DNA of 64,000 nt from Sulfurimonas gotlandica GD1 (GCF_000242915.1 NZ_AFRZ01000001.1:1612001-1676000), one strand, 5' to 3'; counted from the stretch's first letter, positions 16,669 through 24,900 are shown. Translations and numbers: made by a program. The notes: a model not told the origin generated them from the letters alone.

Positions 16669-18488
16669 TGTTAAAGAAAATATTATTACCGACAATTTTA
16701 GTCATTCTTGCTTACGGCTTTTGGATTAGCCCAGATTTTAAAGAGATAGCAGCCGGTGTTGCTATCTTTTTATTTGGTATGTTAACTTTAGAGGAAGGTT
16801 TTAAAGCTTTTTCTGGTGGTACTTTAGAAAAGATTTTAAAAAAATCTACAGATAAACTTTATAAAAGCATTAGTTTTGGATTTGTAGCTACGGCGATAAT
16901 GCAATCAAGTTCTTTGGTCTCAGTTTTAACTATATCATTTATAGGAGCAGGACTAATTGGTCTTACTCAGGGTATTGGAATAATCTTGGGTGCCAATATC
17001 GGAACAACAACCGGTGCTTGGTTAATGGCCGGATTTGGTTTGAAAGTAAAAATATCAGCTTATGCAATGCCAATGCTTGCCTTTGGTGTGATACTGATTT
17101 TCCAAAAAGCTAAATCTTTAAAAGGTATAGGGTATATATTAGCGGGACTTGGATTTTTATTTTTAGGTATCCATTATATGAAAGATGGATTTGAAGCATT
17201 TAAAAACACGGTTGATTTAGCAAGTTTTTCAGTTGATGGTTTTAAAGGTCTACTTATTTTTGTAGGAGTGGGTATTTTAGCAACTGTAGTTATGCAATCC
17301 TCACATGCTACTATAGTTCTTATTCTTGCTGCTTTATCTGTTGGTCAAATAACATATGAAAATGCTCTAGCGCTTACAATTGGTGCAAACATAGGTACAA
17401 CTATTACTGCCGTTATTGGTTCATTGAGCTCAAATATAGATGGTAAACGACTCGCAGGAGCGCATTTTATTTTTAACGTAGTGACTGCTCTAGTAGCTAT
17501 TGCTTTTATGAATCAAATAATGCAATTTGTAGCGATTATAAGTGATTCGATAGGAATAGCTAGCGACAATCACACACTTAGACTTGCAGTTTTTGACAGT
17601 TTCTTTAAAATAATGGGTGTGATTATGTTTATACCATTTATTGATAAGCTTGTGAAATTTCTTAATAATACACTTAAATCAAGTACATTAGAATCAGATG
17701 CAGGTTCGGATAATGCTAAATACTTAAATGATTCAGTATTAGGACTTTCAGCAACTTCTATGGCAGCTATTGTTAGAGAGACAAAGCATCTGTATGAAAA
17801 TGCATTTGAGATTATCACTCACGGATTGAATATAAAAAGACATAATATAGTCTCGTCTATGCCATTGGAAGAGGTTGTGCAAGAAGAGTATTCTAAAGAA
17901 GCAATCGACATTGATGATTTTTATAATAGAAGAATAAAAGGTATATATGGCGAGATTATAGATTTTTCTACTAGAGCCCAGTCTCAAATGGAACCAGAAG
18001 ATATTGAGATTCTTTACAAATTAAAGCTTGCTAATAGAGATATAGTAGAAGCTGTAAAAGACACAAAACATTTACAAAAGAATTTAGTCAAATATTCAAA
18101 AAGTACGAATGAGCATATAAAAATGCAATACAATACTATGAGAAAAGATTTGGCAGAACTTTTGAGAAATATCAATATTATTGCAACAACAGATGAAGAA
18201 GATATCATACTTATGTTACTTTCAAAAGCTAAACTGCATATTGAAAAGTATGACATTATTGCTAATGGTACACTGGATAACCTCATTAGAAAAGGTTTGA
18301 TTACAAATGAGATGGCTACTTCATTGATGAATGACAGCGCTTACGCTTATAATATAAGTAAACATCTTATAGCTATGGCAAATGTGATATTTATTGATAA
18401 TAATAATGATATGAAAAACATTGGTGAAGAGATGCTTATCAGTGATGATGAAGTTACTTCAATCTTAGAAAAAAAGGAGAGTACATGA
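16668..18488 (+). CDS. Na+/phosphate cotransporter, NptA family, with C-terminal PhoU-like domain
   Basis: 606 residues. The N-terminal half has two Na_Pi_cotrans repeats, each with the QSS motif: IMQSSSLVSVLTISF with GANIGTTTGAWL, and VMQSSHATIVLILA with GANIGTTITAVIG. The C-terminal part (about 345-600) is a soluble helical PhoU-like domain (ETKHLYENAFEI, IDFSTRAQSQ, ADVNxI-type helices). Members import or export phosphate with sodium, and the PhoU-like tail is thought to regulate. It overlaps PiT upstream by one base and the next small gene by four. Confidence 0.92.
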   Translation: MLKKILLPTILVILAYGFWISPDFKEIAAGVAIFLFGMLTLEEGFKAFSGGTLEKILKKSTDKLYKSISFGFVATAIMQSSSLVSVLTISFIGAGLIGLTQGIGIILGANIGTTTGAWLMAGFGLKVKISAYAMPMLAFGVILIFQKAKSLKGIGYILAGLGFLFLGIHYMKDGFEAFKNTVDLASFSVDGFKGLLIFVGVGILATVVMQSSHATIVLILAALSVGQITYENALALTIGANIGTTITAVIGSLSSNIDGKRLAGAHFIFNVVTALVAIAFMNQIMQFVAIISDSIGIASDNHTLRLAVFDSFFKIMGVIMFIPFIDKLVKFLNNTLKSSTLESDAGSDNAKYLNDSVLGLSATSMAAIVRETKHLYENAFEIITHGLNIKRHNIVSSMPLEEVVQEEYSKEAIDIDDFYNRRIKGIYGEIIDFSTRAQSQMEPEDIEILYKLKLANRDIVEAVKDTKHLQKNLVKYSKSTNEHIKMQYNTMRKDLAELLRNINIIATTDEEDIILMLLSKAKLHIEKYDIIANGTLDNLIRKGLITNEMATSLMNDSAYAYNISKHLIAMANVIFIDNNNDMKNIGEEMLISDDEVTSILEKKEST

Positions 18489-18730
18489 GTATAAAAAACT
18501 TTATTGAGAGTGTTAGAAAGTCTTTAAGTATTGATGATTATGAGAAGTCTGGTAAAAAAAAATCTGTTAAAAACTTACTAAAGAAGTTACGTGAGAGAGA
18601 AAACAAGATTCTTAAATCCTTGAAGAAAAAGTTAGATAAAAAAGATAAAAAAGAGTTAAATGAAGAGCTTGAGATTATTGAGTTACAAATAAAAAATGGT
18701 AAAAAAATACTGGAAAAACTCAACTCTTAA
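18485..18730 (+). CDS. Small charged coiled-coil protein in the phosphate carrier operon
   Basis: 81 residues, start overlapping the upstream stop by 4 bases (ATGA), so translation is probably coupled. About half the residues are Lys, Glu or Asp; a heptad pattern of leucine and isoleucine (VKNLLKKLRERENKILKSLKKKL then ELNEELEIIELQ) predicts one long coiled coil from about 25 to 78. No signal peptide or known domain. It resembles the charged loop inserted in the PiT protein in character, so it might bind the carriers. No function can be assigned. Confidence 0.7.
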   Translation: MSIKNFIESVRKSLSIDDYEKSGKKKSVKNLLKKLRERENKILKSLKKKLDKKDKKELNEELEIIELQIKNGKKILEKLNS

Positions 18731-18742
18731 AATGTGTATATA

Positions 18743-18776
18743 TTGAAGAAACTATCAAGATAAGTAGTAGTATACT
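18743..18776 (+). promoter_or_regulatory. Direct-repeat promoter element upstream of the first ppk2
   Basis: TGAAGA (18744-18749), five bases, TCAAGA (18755-18760), ten bases, TATACT (18771-18776). It is a close copy, about 28 of 35 positions by eye, of the element ahead of PiT at 14923. It supports joint control of polyphosphate synthesis and low-affinity phosphate transport. Confidence 0.65.
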
Positions 18777-18821
18777 TGTTAGAGATAGTTTGAGTAAAAG
18801 AAGAATTAAATAAGGATACAA

Positions 18822-19718
18822 ATGGCAGCAAAAGAGACAAATATGTTTGACGTAGATGGAAAACAGGTTACACTTGACGAGTTGATAAAAGAATATAAAA
18901 AATCAAAAAATCAAAAAATTATAAGAAGTAAGGCAGAAATTAAGAGAAATGATGAGCAGAAGCTCAAGCCTTACCAAGCAGAACTTATTAAACTTCAAAA
19001 ATATTTAGAAGACACTTCACAAAAAATGATTATACTTTTTGAAGGTCGTGATGCTGCTGGAAAAGGTGGAACCATAAGAAGAGTTACGAGATATATGGAT
19101 GAAAAACATTATCGTGTAGTTGCACTTGGAAAACCTACAGAGGAGCAAAAAACTCAATGGTTTTACCAAAAATATATTCAACACTTTCCAAGAGGTGGTG
19201 AGATAGTTCTTTTTGATAGAAGTTGGTATAACAGAGCAATGGTAGAGTCTGTTTTTGATTTTTGTACTAAAAAAGAGTTTGATGACTTTATGAATGGCGT
19301 AAAAGGGTTTGAAAATGATCTTGTTCGTCAAGGAACAATACTTGTAAAACTATACTATAGTGTAACAAAAGATGAACAGGCAAGAAGATTCTCCAGACGT
19401 AAAAATGATCCACTAAGACAGTGGAAACTTAGTGAGATAGATTTACAGGCTCAAGAGAGATGGGATGACTTCACAACTACAAAATACAATATGATAAAGC
19501 AGACTCACTCTCACAGTGCTCCTTGGACAATTATAAGATCAAAAGACAAACAACTAGCAAGACTAGAATCTTTAAAAGTAATACTTAATGCTGTTGATTA
19601 TGAAGGCCGTGATGAGCATTTGAATTATTCACTAAATCCAGCTGTTGTAATATCGGGAGCTAGAGAGATTGAGATAATGGACGCACAAATTACAAGTACA
19701 GGTAAATTTATAGGATAA
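18822..19718 (+). CDS. ppk2: Polyphosphate kinase 2 family protein (copy 1)
   Basis: 298 residues, one PPK2 domain. Walker A-type FEGRDAAGKGGTIRR (about 68-82), lid-region motif VALGKPTEEQKTQWFYQ, and Walker B-type IVLFDRSWYNRA with the following FSRRKNDPLRQWKLS are all typical. PPK2 enzymes move phosphate between polyphosphate and nucleotides; single-domain members act mostly as polyphosphate-driven NDP kinases or run in reverse. It has its own promoter element and is followed after 13 bases by a second PPK2 gene. Class and direction cannot be fixed by eye. Confidence 0.92.
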   Translation: MAAKETNMFDVDGKQVTLDELIKEYKKSKNQKIIRSKAEIKRNDEQKLKPYQAELIKLQKYLEDTSQKMIILFEGRDAAGKGGTIRRVTRYMDEKHYRVVALGKPTEEQKTQWFYQKYIQHFPRGGEIVLFDRSWYNRAMVESVFDFCTKKEFDDFMNGVKGFENDLVRQGTILVKLYYSVTKDEQARRFSRRKNDPLRQWKLSEIDLQAQERWDDFTTTKYNMIKQTHSHSAPWTIIRSKDKQLARLESLKVILNAVDYEGRDEHLNYSLNPAVVISGAREIEIMDAQITSTGKFIG

Positions 19719-19731
19719 TAAGGGGAATATA

Positions 19732-20622
19732 GTGAAAGAAGAAAAGATGTCAAAAAAAGAGATAAGAAAAGAAGAAGATAGAAGAAAGCTTGACCGAGAC
19801 AGAAGAGAAAAAAAGAAAGATGGTAAAGTTAGAATATGGGTTAAAGCAGAAACACTGGAGTATGAAGATGAACTCTCAAAGCTACAGGTAGAACTTTTAA
19901 AATTCCAAAACCATGTAAAAGAACAAGGACTCAAAATCTTGATGATTTTTGAAGGTCGTGACGCTGCTGGCAAGGGTGGAACTATTAAAAGAATTACTGA
20001 GCATCTAAACCCAAGGGGAGCAAGAGTTGTAGCCCTTGAAAAACCAAGTGATCAAGAGCGTACTCAGTGGTATTTTCAAAGATATGTAAAACATCTGCCT
20101 AGTGCGGGTGAGATTGTACTATTTGACAGAAGTTGGTATAACAGATCAATGGTTGAGCCTGTTATGGGTTTCTGTACAGAGAGAGAGCATCATAAATTTT
20201 TAAAAGACGCACCGAAATTTGAGCAAATGATTGTAGATGAAGATATACAGATATTTAAATTTTATTTCTCAGTATCTAAAGATGAGCAAGAAAAAAGATT
20301 TAAAGCAAGAGAGACAGATCCTCTAAAGCAGTATAAGCTATCACCTGTAGATAAAGAATCACAAAAACTTTGGAATGAATACTCTCTCGCAAAATACATG
20401 ATGCTTAGCGCAACTCATGTAGAATCTGCTCCATGGACAATTGTTAAGAGTGATGATAAGAAAAAAGCTAGAATCAACTGCATAAAACATATACTAAATT
20501 TTGTTGATTATCCAGATAAAATATCTAACAAAAATATAAAAGTAGACGGCGATATCATAGTATACGGAAGAGATGAGGCCATATCTATGGAGAAAATGTT
20601 TAAGTTCTCGGAAAAAAAATAG
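19732..20622 (+). CDS. ppk2: Polyphosphate kinase 2 family protein (copy 2)
   Basis: 296 residues from a GTG preceded by AAGGGG; an ATG five codons later is an alternative. The first 35 residues are almost all Lys, Arg, Glu and Asp, a likely disordered basic-acidic tail not seen in copy 1. The kinase domain has FEGRDAAGKGGTIKR, VALEKPSDQERTQWYFQ, IVLFDRSWYNRS and FKARETDPLKQYKLSPVD. It clearly descends from the same ancestor as copy 1, but is diverged enough to suggest a different nucleotide preference. Cotranscribed with copy 1. Confidence 0.92.
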   Translation: MKEEKMSKKEIRKEEDRRKLDRDRREKKKDGKVRIWVKAETLEYEDELSKLQVELLKFQNHVKEQGLKILMIFEGRDAAGKGGTIKRITEHLNPRGARVVALEKPSDQERTQWYFQRYVKHLPSAGEIVLFDRSWYNRSMVEPVMGFCTEREHHKFLKDAPKFEQMIVDEDIQIFKFYFSVSKDEQEKRFKARETDPLKQYKLSPVDKESQKLWNEYSLAKYMMLSATHVESAPWTIVKSDDKKKARINCIKHILNFVDYPDKISNKNIKVDGDIIVYGRDEAISMEKMFKFSEKK

Positions 20623-20639
20623 TTAGACATAAAAATTAC

Positions 20640-20665
20640 AAAGAGGTTACAAAAATAACCTCTTT
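20640..20665 (+). terminator. Rho-independent terminator after the ppk2 pair
   Basis: AAAGAGGTTA (20640-20649) pairs perfectly with TAACCTCTTT (20656-20665), loop CAAAAA. It ends the ppk2 transcript just before the pstS promoter. Confidence 0.75.
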
Positions 20666-20676
20666 CTACAAACTCT

Positions 20677-20709
20677 TGTAATCACTCTGTAACATTACAC
20701 ATTTATAAT
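20677..20709 (+). promoter_or_regulatory. Pho-type box and -10 upstream of pstS
   Basis: TGTAAT (20677-20682), five bases, TGTAAC (20688-20693), ten bases, TATAAT (20704-20709). Spacing is identical to the elements at pstC and at the porin at 26449. Confidence 0.85.
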
Positions 20710-20740
20710 TTCGTATCTTAAAAAATACAAAGGTATGAAA

Positions 20741-21745
20741 ATGTTAAAGAAAATACTTGGAGTTGCATTAGTTGCAGCTGTTTCTGTTAGTTCATCTATC
20801 GCAAGCGATAAGATAAATGGTGCTGGCGCATCTTTCCCTGCTCCTCTATATTATGATTGGGCTTTTAATTATAAAAAAGAGACTAAAAATCTTGTTAACT
20901 ATCAATCAATAGGTTCTGGCGGTGGAATCAAACAGATTACTAAACGTATTGTAGATTTTGGTGCATCTGATAAGCCTCTTGATTCTAAAAAACTTGGTGC
21001 AGCAAAACTTTTACAGTTCCCAGCAGTTATTGGTTCAATCGTTGTAGCATTTAACGTAGATGGAATCGCTGATGAAACTTTAAAACTTTCTAATGATGTA
21101 GTTGCAGATATCTTTGCAGGTAAAATCACTTCTTGGAATGATCCGAAAATAGCTGCTAACAATAGCGGTCTAAAACTTCCAAATCAAAAAATCATCGTTG
21201 TTCACCGTTCAGATGGAAGTGGTACTACTTATAACTTTACTTATTACCTAAGTGGAAGTTCACAGAACTGGAAAAATAGTTTTGGTACTGGTAAAGCTGT
21301 TGACTGGGCTGTTGGAATCGGTGGGAAAGGTAACGAGGGTGTTGCCAACTTAGTTAAGCAGACTCCTTATTCAATCGGTTACATTGAAAACGCTTATAAA
21401 GAGAAAAATAACTTAAGTGCAGCTATACTCAAAACTGCAAATGGTAAATGGGTAAAAGCTACTGAAGATAACTTCAAAGCTGCTGCTAAATATGCAAGCT
21501 GGACTAAAGAAGATAACTTCTATGCAATGTTAGCTCTACAGCCTGGTGATACTTCTTACCCGATTGTTGCTGCTACATTTATTTTACTTCCAACTGAGAC
21601 TCCTGCTATGAATAAAAAAGTAACAGAGTTTTATGATTATGCTTTCAAAAATGGTGACGCTTCAGCTAAAAAGCTAGGTTATATTCCACTTCCAGAAGCA
21701 ACTAAAAAAATGATTAGAGAATATTGGGCGGCTAATATCAAATAA
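20741..21745 (+). CDS. pstS: Phosphate-binding periplasmic protein
   Basis: 334 residues from the ATG at 20741. An ATG at 20735 is only one base from the AGG ribosome site, while 20741 is correctly spaced. A Sec signal peptide (MLKKILGVALVAAVSVSSSIA) is followed by the PstS core GAGASFPAPLYYDWAF, GSGGGIKQIT, VDFGASDKPLD and HRSDGSGTTYNFT, which include the phosphate-binding Ser/Thr loops. It captures phosphate for PstCAB. It stands alone, separated from pstCAB by the PiT and ppk2 genes but sharing their Pho box. Confidence 0.95.
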   Translation: MLKKILGVALVAAVSVSSSIASDKINGAGASFPAPLYYDWAFNYKKETKNLVNYQSIGSGGGIKQITKRIVDFGASDKPLDSKKLGAAKLLQFPAVIGSIVVAFNVDGIADETLKLSNDVVADIFAGKITSWNDPKIAANNSGLKLPNQKIIVVHRSDGSGTTYNFTYYLSGSSQNWKNSFGTGKAVDWAVGIGGKGNEGVANLVKQTPYSIGYIENAYKEKNNLSAAILKTANGKWVKATEDNFKAAAKYASWTKEDNFYAMLALQPGDTSYPIVAATFILLPTETPAMNKKVTEFYDYAFKNGDASAKKLGYIPLPEATKKMIREYWAANIK

Positions 21746-21779
21746 TTATTTCTATAACTTTCATTCATTCTCCTTAAAA

Positions 21780-21806
21780 GTTCTTGCATCGAGACAATGC
21801 AAGAAC
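21780..21806. terminator. Bidirectional terminator after pstS
   Basis: GTTCTTGCAT (21780-21789) pairs perfectly with ATGCAAGAAC (21797-21806) across a 7-base loop, between convergent pstS and the J-domain gene. Confidence 0.75.
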
Positions 21807-21810
21807 ACTC

Positions 21811-22089
21811 CTAACAGTTAAAACTTTTAAACCAATCATCCGGTCTGTTTGAAAACGGATTTTGTCTATGGAATTCCTCTTCATCTAAAGAAAATCTATA
21901 ATTTTTCATATATGTTTGTATGATTTTATATGCTTCATTAATCTCTCTGAATTTTTCATTACTACCATCAGGCATATCTGGATGATACTGTTTTGATAAT
22001 CTCTGATATTGGTTTTTAAGGTCAGCATGAGTTATTCGTGTCATTATATTTAAAGTCTCAAGAGCTTTTTCAAAATCTTTGTATCTCAT
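21811..22089 (-). CDS. Small J-domain (DnaJ-like) protein
   Basis: 92 residues, almost entirely one J domain: KNQYQRLSKQYHPDMPDGSNEKFREINEAYKII includes the invariant HPD loop, with a short tail rich in Phe and Asn. It lacks the Gly/Phe and zinc regions of DnaJ, so it is a type III co-chaperone that would stimulate a DnaK ATPase. A partner was not found nearby. Monocistronic and convergent with pstS. Confidence 0.85.
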   Translation of the reverse strand: MRYKDFEKALETLNIMTRITHADLKNQYQRLSKQYHPDMPDGSNEKFREINEAYKIIQTYMKNYRFSLDEEEFHRQNPFSNRPDDWFKSFNC

Positions 22090-22127
22090 ACTTCTCCTTT
22101 AAGTGTTTGTATATTTTACCTTTATTC

Positions 22128-22156
22128 TTGACATAAGAGTTTTAAAATCATAACAT
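22128..22156 (+). promoter_or_regulatory. Sigma-70-type promoter for the rhodanese-DsrE pair
   Basis: TTGACA (22128-22133), 17 bases, TAACAT (22151-22156). The start codon at 22195 follows at a normal distance. Confidence 0.6.
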
Positions 22157-22194
22157 AGTAAGGATATTTAATTTTCAAGTGAACAAGGAATGTA

Positions 22195-22665
22195 ATGAGA
22201 AGCAAAATAATAAATTTAATCTTGATAGTATCAATTCTATCAGCTACATCATTGATGGCTAGGTTTAAAGAGACAGAAGCATTACTCTCAGAAGCTAAAA
22301 GAGAGGTTGGTGAGATGACACCTCAAGAATTAAAGAAAATGATCGATAGTGAAGAAGAAGTAATAGTCCTTGATGTAAGAGAGATTGAACAAAGAGCAGA
22401 AGGTAAAATTTATGCGGATGACAGCTATGCTATAACTCGTTGTAATTTAGAGTTTCAGACGATGAAAATAATTGAAAATAAAGATGCTATTATCGTTAGC
22501 TACTGTCGAGGCGGGATTCGTAGTGCATTCGCAGCACAAACATTAAGAAAACTTGGATATAAAAATGCTACAAGTCTAAAGGGTGGTCTCAAAGCTTGGG
22601 CAAAAGCCGGTTATGTGATTGAGACAGGGCTTGGAGTAACAAAATTAGTAAAGGATAAGGAATGA
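22195..22665 (+). CDS. Secreted rhodanese-domain sulfurtransferase
   Basis: 156 residues. An N-terminal hydrophobic segment (5-21) is a signal peptide or anchor. One rhodanese domain (about 40-145) has the active loop CRGGIRS with C104 and the conserved VLDVRE. It would carry sulfane sulfur as a persulfide in the periplasm. It overlaps the DsrE-like gene by 4 bases (ATGA), so both act together, probably in sulfur transfer. The nearby ArsR and methyltransferase genes raise a possible link to metalloid detoxification, but the operon ends before them. Confidence 0.85.
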   Translation: MRSKIINLILIVSILSATSLMARFKETEALLSEAKREVGEMTPQELKKMIDSEEEVIVLDVREIEQRAEGKIYADDSYAITRCNLEFQTMKIIENKDAIIVSYCRGGIRSAFAAQTLRKLGYKNATSLKGGLKAWAKAGYVIETGLGVTKLVKDKE

Positions 22666-23015
22666 CTACTATTATTTTAAATCATCAGCCCTATGACGGT
22701 ACTGATATAACATGGAATGCACTAAGACTGGCTAAGACACTTTTTAAAAGTGGAGAAAAAGTCAATTTATTTTTAATGAATGACGCTGTTGATTTAGCTC
22801 GTGATAAAACAACTAAACCAGATAGTTACGATTATGACTTGGTTGAGATGCTAAAGAAGATGTATGCCAATGGAGTGTCCCTTCAAGTATGCGGTACATG
22901 TAACGCTCGTTGCGGCATATTTAAAAATGAGCCATATTTTGATGAAAAAGTAACTTCAACTATGCAAGTGCTTGCTGACTGGGTTATAGAGAGTGATAAA
23001 GTTATAAGTTTTTAA
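22662..23015 (+). CDS. DsrE-family protein
   Basis: 117 residues with the DsrE/F alpha-beta fold: N-terminal strand TTIILNHQPYDGTD, then VNLFLMNDAVDLARD and GVSLQVCGTCNARCG. Cysteines 77, 80 and 84 make a CxxCxxxC cluster; the first lies in the position of the sulfur-carrying cysteine of this fold. These proteins bind or transfer sulfane sulfur, and it pairs with the rhodanese upstream through a 4-base overlap. It is cytoplasmic, so a shared substrate would have to cross the membrane or the rhodanese would be membrane-anchored facing outward. Confidence 0.8.
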   Translation: MTTIILNHQPYDGTDITWNALRLAKTLFKSGEKVNLFLMNDAVDLARDKTTKPDSYDYDLVEMLKKMYANGVSLQVCGTCNARCGIFKNEPYFDEKVTSTMQVLADWVIESDKVISF

Positions 23016-23032
23016 CCAAAGTAAAAATAATC

Positions 23033-23401
23033 TTATTTGGTGTTGTCAAACTGATAGACAACACCTTTTTCATAATCTTCTACTAAAATATTGAAGCATC
23101 CTGCAATCTCTTTCATAGTCTCTATATTTGGTTCTATATAAATCTTATTTTTATTTTTTGTCATAGTAATTATTTTTGCATCTTTTAACTCTTTTAAATG
23201 ACGAGAGATTGTAGGAAGTGCAAAATCAAAATGTTCTGCGATGCTAGTAACACAAGTGGCTTGAGCGATAATATCATCTTTTGGTTTAGAGTCATCAATT
23301 GAACAAGCATATCCGCCAGTGAAAATATTTTTAAAAATCATAAACCTTGTCTCATTACCAAGGGCTTTGAAAATCTTAATCTTATCATTCATATCTAGCA
23401 T
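23033..23401 (-). CDS. ArsR/SmtB-family repressor
   Basis: 122 residues; the ATG at 23401 has AAGG seven bases upstream. The winged-helix core reads FKALGNETRFMIFKNI, SIAEHFDFALPTISRHLKELKDAKII and a wing strand KNKNKIYIEP. The recognition-helix motif LPTISRHLKEL is typical. Cysteines are at 33, 50 and 102; the classic ELCVCDL motif is absent, so the metalloid or thiol sensing site is different. It is divergent from the porin gene at 23555, whose upstream region carries two operators, and a copy of these is before the ArsM fusion. It probably represses both, and itself. Confidence 0.88.
   Translation of the reverse strand: MLDMNDKIKIFKALGNETRFMIFKNIFTGGYACSIDDSKPKDDIIAQATCVTSIAEHFDFALPTISRHLKELKDAKIITMTKNKNKIYIEPNIETMKEIAGCFNILVEDYEKGVVYQFDNTK
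23039..23065 (+). terminator. Plus-strand intrinsic terminator inside the 3' end of arsR
   Basis: GGTGTTGTC (23039-23047) pairs with GACAACACC (23057-23065), followed by TTTTT. It ends the rhodanese-DsrE transcript but lies antisense within the last codons of the convergent arsR-like gene (stop at 23033). Confidence 0.75.
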
Positions 23402-23428
23402 CTAATAACCTTGTATATAATTTAGAAA

Positions 23429-23531
23429 GGATTATATCCAAAGTAAATCTATTTAGCAATTTAGACAATTAACGCTAGTATAAGTTATTATAATATAAAA
23501 TGAAAAGAATCATTTAGCTTATAAGCCAAAT
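23429..23531. promoter_or_regulatory. Operator region A: direct repeat copy plus palindrome
   Basis: Positions 23429-23485 align without gaps with 24901-24957; within them, 23449-23473 (25 bases) is identical to 24921-24945. Exactly 63 bases after the start of the identical block begins an imperfect palindrome, ATTTAGCTTATAAGCCAAAT (23512-23531). A TATAAT (23489-23494) lies between the two. The layout fits a repressor binding on both sides of a promoter. Confidence 0.75.
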
Positions 23532-23554
23532 TGTAAAGGAATCTTACCAGTAAC

Positions 23555-24880
23555 ATGCGTACTTTTACTTTAATATTTTTTCTATTTATATCCACCTTAG
23601 ATGCTCTTGAAAACTCATCATTAAGTTTTGATGGCCAATACAGAGGGCGTTTTGATATATATAATGGTGTAAATAAAGCAGCCTATGGAGATGACTCAAT
23701 AGATGCAAAAGGAAATAGCAGAGGTAAATCTAATGATACGATATACCTTCAACAAATTATTGCCGGCTTTACATACAAACCTAACACTGATTGGAAAATA
23801 AAAGCTTATATGTATGATTCACGTTCTTGGGGTTCCTCTTTAGATGCTGATGATTTTATTAAAAATGGTGGAACTCCTGATGAGTACGGGATGTCCTTTT
23901 ATGATGATCATTTTGAACTTTTTGAAACCTATATCCAAAAACACAATTTTTTAAGCAAAAATCTAACTTTTACTGTTGGCCGTCAACAGTTGGGGTATGG
24001 AGATAGCAGAATCTTTGGCCCTGGAAAATGGGGAAACACAATTGGTTGGCTTTGGGATGGCACTCATATATCATATAAAAAAGATAATAATTTTATAGAC
24101 CTGTGGTACGGGCAGACTCGTATAAAAGATAGTGATGATTTTAGTATACTAGAACAACATCGATATCAAGGAGTGGGATTATACTCTCACTATGAATTCT
24201 CTTCAATGAAGATAGAGCCTTTTGGAGCATGGAAAAACAATCTCCATACAGAAGTCTCAGATGAGTTTAATTACTACTATGGCGGGGCAAGGGTTTATGA
24301 TTTAACAAAAGGTTTCATTTACGACATAACAGGAGTCAAGCAGATAGGAAGTTACAGTACTAAAGATGTAGATGCATACGCTTATGTTTTAAAGGGTGGT
24401 TATAAGTCTATAAATAAATATGAACCTACTTTCACCTTGGCTTATATTTATGCTTCTGGTGATAATGATTTAGACGACAATAAAGTAAAAACATTCACTA
24501 CACCTTTTGGTTCTACTGATGGGTCACATTATGGACGTATGGATGTAATGGCATGGGCAAATATGAGTGACTTAGAAGCAAAAATTTCTATTAAACCAAT
24601 GAAAAATATGAATTTACAGTTTGAATACCATCATTTTAATCTTGCAGATGCTGCTGATAAATGGTATATCTTTGGATATAAAAATAAAGTTGGAAATAGT
24701 TTCACTCATATTGGAGATGAGTATGATGTAACTATCAAATATAAAGCTACAAAAGATTTAAACTTGTTGGCTATTGGTGCATATATGAAATCTGGGGATT
24801 TTATTACCGCTAATGATATTGCCCAAAATGATACATCAAAAGTTTTTTTACAATTTTTATATAAATTTTCTACAAATTAA
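23555..24880 (+). CDS. Outer-membrane porin, alginate-export-like family
   Basis: 441 residues with a Sec signal peptide (about 1-19). The barrel begins SLSFDGQYRGRFDIYNG, and contains the family-like VGRQQLGYGDSRIFGPGKWGNT and WDGTHISYKK segments found in the alginate export/OprD-like porins. It ends with an aromatic-rich strand (LFLQFLYKF then STN). The ribosome site is far from the ATG (AAAGGA about 14 bases away), so initiation may be weak. Its 5' region shares operators with the ArsM fusion gene. The solute is unknown; a metalloid or small oxyanion is an inference from regulation only. Confidence 0.8.
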   Translation: MRTFTLIFFLFISTLDALENSSLSFDGQYRGRFDIYNGVNKAAYGDDSIDAKGNSRGKSNDTIYLQQIIAGFTYKPNTDWKIKAYMYDSRSWGSSLDADDFIKNGGTPDEYGMSFYDDHFELFETYIQKHNFLSKNLTFTVGRQQLGYGDSRIFGPGKWGNTIGWLWDGTHISYKKDNNFIDLWYGQTRIKDSDDFSILEQHRYQGVGLYSHYEFSSMKIEPFGAWKNNLHTEVSDEFNYYYGGARVYDLTKGFIYDITGVKQIGSYSTKDVDAYAYVLKGGYKSINKYEPTFTLAYIYASGDNDLDDNKVKTFTTPFGSTDGSHYGRMDVMAWANMSDLEAKISIKPMKNMNLQFEYHHFNLADAADKWYIFGYKNKVGNSFTHIGDEYDVTIKYKATKDLNLLAIGAYMKSGDFITANDIAQNDTSKVFLQFLYKFSTN

Positions 24881-24900
24881 TAGTCTCTAAATTTGATGAA

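Noticed and set aside
22860-22925. DsrE-like CxxCxxxC cluster as a radical SAM or ferredoxin site
   Set aside because: The protein is too small, lacks a TIM-barrel, and the fold follows DsrE; spacing also differs from the radical SAM CxxxCxxC motif.
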